Of a DNA stretch of 34,421 bases, positions 33,742 through 34,421 are shown one piece after another. The DNA is taken from positions 1 to 34,421 of the forward strand of contig NZ_FOTP01000013.1 in the NCBI RefSeq assembly GCF_900114605.1, given 5' to 3'. Both the position numbers and the translations under genes were made by a program. A model generated the notes under the pieces. The model was not told where the DNA came from. It did not search any database and saw only the letters and a program-made list of their open reading frames with translations. Each line of letters begins with the position of its first letter. The stretch's first letter is position 1. Source of the DNA: Bradyrhizobium sp. NFR13 (GTDB lineage: Bacteria > Pseudomonadota > Alphaproteobacteria > Rhizobiales > Xanthobacteraceae).

Positions 33742-34421
33742 ATGGCCAAAGCAAAATTTGAACGTAACAAGCCGCACTGCAACATTGGTACGATCGGTCA
33801 CGTTGACCACGGCAAGACGTCGCTGACGGCGGCGATCACGAAGGTGCTCGCCGAGACGGGCGGTGCGTCGTTCACCGCTTACGACCAGATCGACAAGGCG
33901 CCGGAAGAAAAGGCCCGCGGCATCACCATCTCGACCGCGCACGTCGAATACGAGACCGCCAACCGCCACTACGCCCATGTCGACTGCCCCGGCCACGCCG
34001 ACTATGTGAAGAACATGATCACCGGCGCCGCGCAGATGGACGGCGCGATCCTGGTCGTGTCGGCTGCCGACGGCCCGATGCCGCAGACCCGCGAGCACAT
34101 CCTGCTCGCCCGCCAGGTCGGCGTGCCGGCGCTGGTCGTGTTCCTGAACAAGTGCGACATGGTCGACGATCCGGAACTGCTCGAGCTCGTGGAAATGGAA
34201 GTCCGCGAACTGCTGTCGAAGTACGACTTCCCGGGCGATGACATTCCGATCGTCAAGGGTTCGGCGCTCGCTGCGCTCGAAGACTCGAACCGCGCGCTCG
34301 GCCACGACGCCATCCAGGAGCTGATGAAGAACGTCGACAGCTACATCCCGCAGCCGGAGCGTCCGGTTGACCAGCCGTTCCTGATGCCGGTGGAAGACGT
34401 GTTCTCGATCTCGGGCCGTGG
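33742..34421 (+). CDS. tuf: Elongation factor Tu, N-terminal part (3' end outside window)
   Basis: The gene starts at ATG 33742 after CGGAGAGAG and runs off the window after 226 codons. The GTPase domain is complete: GHVDHGKT (19-26), the RGITIS switch 1 segment (59-64), DCPGH (81-85) and NKCD (136-139). The residues that contact tRNA and kirromycin lie further on and are mostly outside. It is the str-operon copy; another EF-Tu gene ends at 354. The pair make the two tuf genes typical of this group. Confidence 0.99.
   Translation, partial: MAKAKFERNKPHCNIGTIGHVDHGKTSLTAAITKVLAETGGASFTAYDQIDKAPEEKARGITISTAHVEYETANRHYAHVDCPGHADYVKNMITGAAQMDGAILVVSAADGPMPQTREHILLARQVGVPALVVFLNKCDMVDDPELLELVEMEVRELLSKYDFPGDDIPIVKGSALAALEDSNRALGHDAIQELMKNVDSYIPQPERPVDQPFLMPVEDVFSISGR

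Overview
The window is chromosomal, GC-rich DNA from an alphaproteobacterium, most likely of the Bradyrhizobium/Rhodopseudomonas/Afipia group (Nitrobacteraceae). The assignment rests on overall gene order, codon bias and protein character; no database search was possible. The backbone is the classic transcription/translation supercluster, all on the + strand: tuf (3' end), tRNA-Trp, secE-nusG, rplK-rplA, rplJ-rplL, rpoB-rpoC, rpsL-rpsG-fusA-tuf (5' end). The two partial EF-Tu genes, one at each edge, are separate copies about 33 kb apart.

Three accessory blocks interrupt this backbone at its operon boundaries. Block A (about 0.6-6.5 kb, between tRNA-Trp and secE) holds a degraded gene remnant, an exported papain-like protease, a 67-residue four-repeat protein resembling the beta-flower fold, a membrane diguanylate cyclase with an inhibitory site, and a large exported SGNH hydrolase. 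Block B (about 8.75-13.95 kb, between rplA and rplJ) holds a D-2-hydroxyacid dehydrogenase and a type I methionine aminopeptidase. It then holds a three-gene molybdenum-hydroxylase operon (2Fe-2S subunit, Tat-exported molybdopterin subunit, two-heme cytochrome c) behind a perfect 9+4+9 palindrome. Block C (about 24.5-30.0 kb, between rpoC and rpsL) holds an FAD oxidoreductase fused to a class I methyltransferase, an ABC exporter half-transporter with acidic runs at both ends, and a divergent tetR/RidA-family pair whose intergenic region carries three copies of one inverted repeat placed on the RidA-gene promoter.

The backbone genes make and regulate the translation and transcription machinery. 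Several boundaries carry RNA structure: strong U-tailed terminators after tuf, rplA and rpoC; U-less hairpins at rplL-rpoB, rpoB-rpoC, after the hydrolase and after the cytochrome; a putative L1-binding leader before rplK; and a long leader before rplJ, which starts with GTG. The accessory genes are mainly envelope, redox, export and signalling functions with no obvious link to translation.

The best candidates for something undescribed are the flavoenzyme-methyltransferase fusion next to the acidic-tailed ABC exporter, and the tetR/RidA-family switch. The molybdenum-hydroxylase operator and the beta-flower-like protein come next. No CRISPR array, insertion sequence, integrase or rRNA gene was seen.
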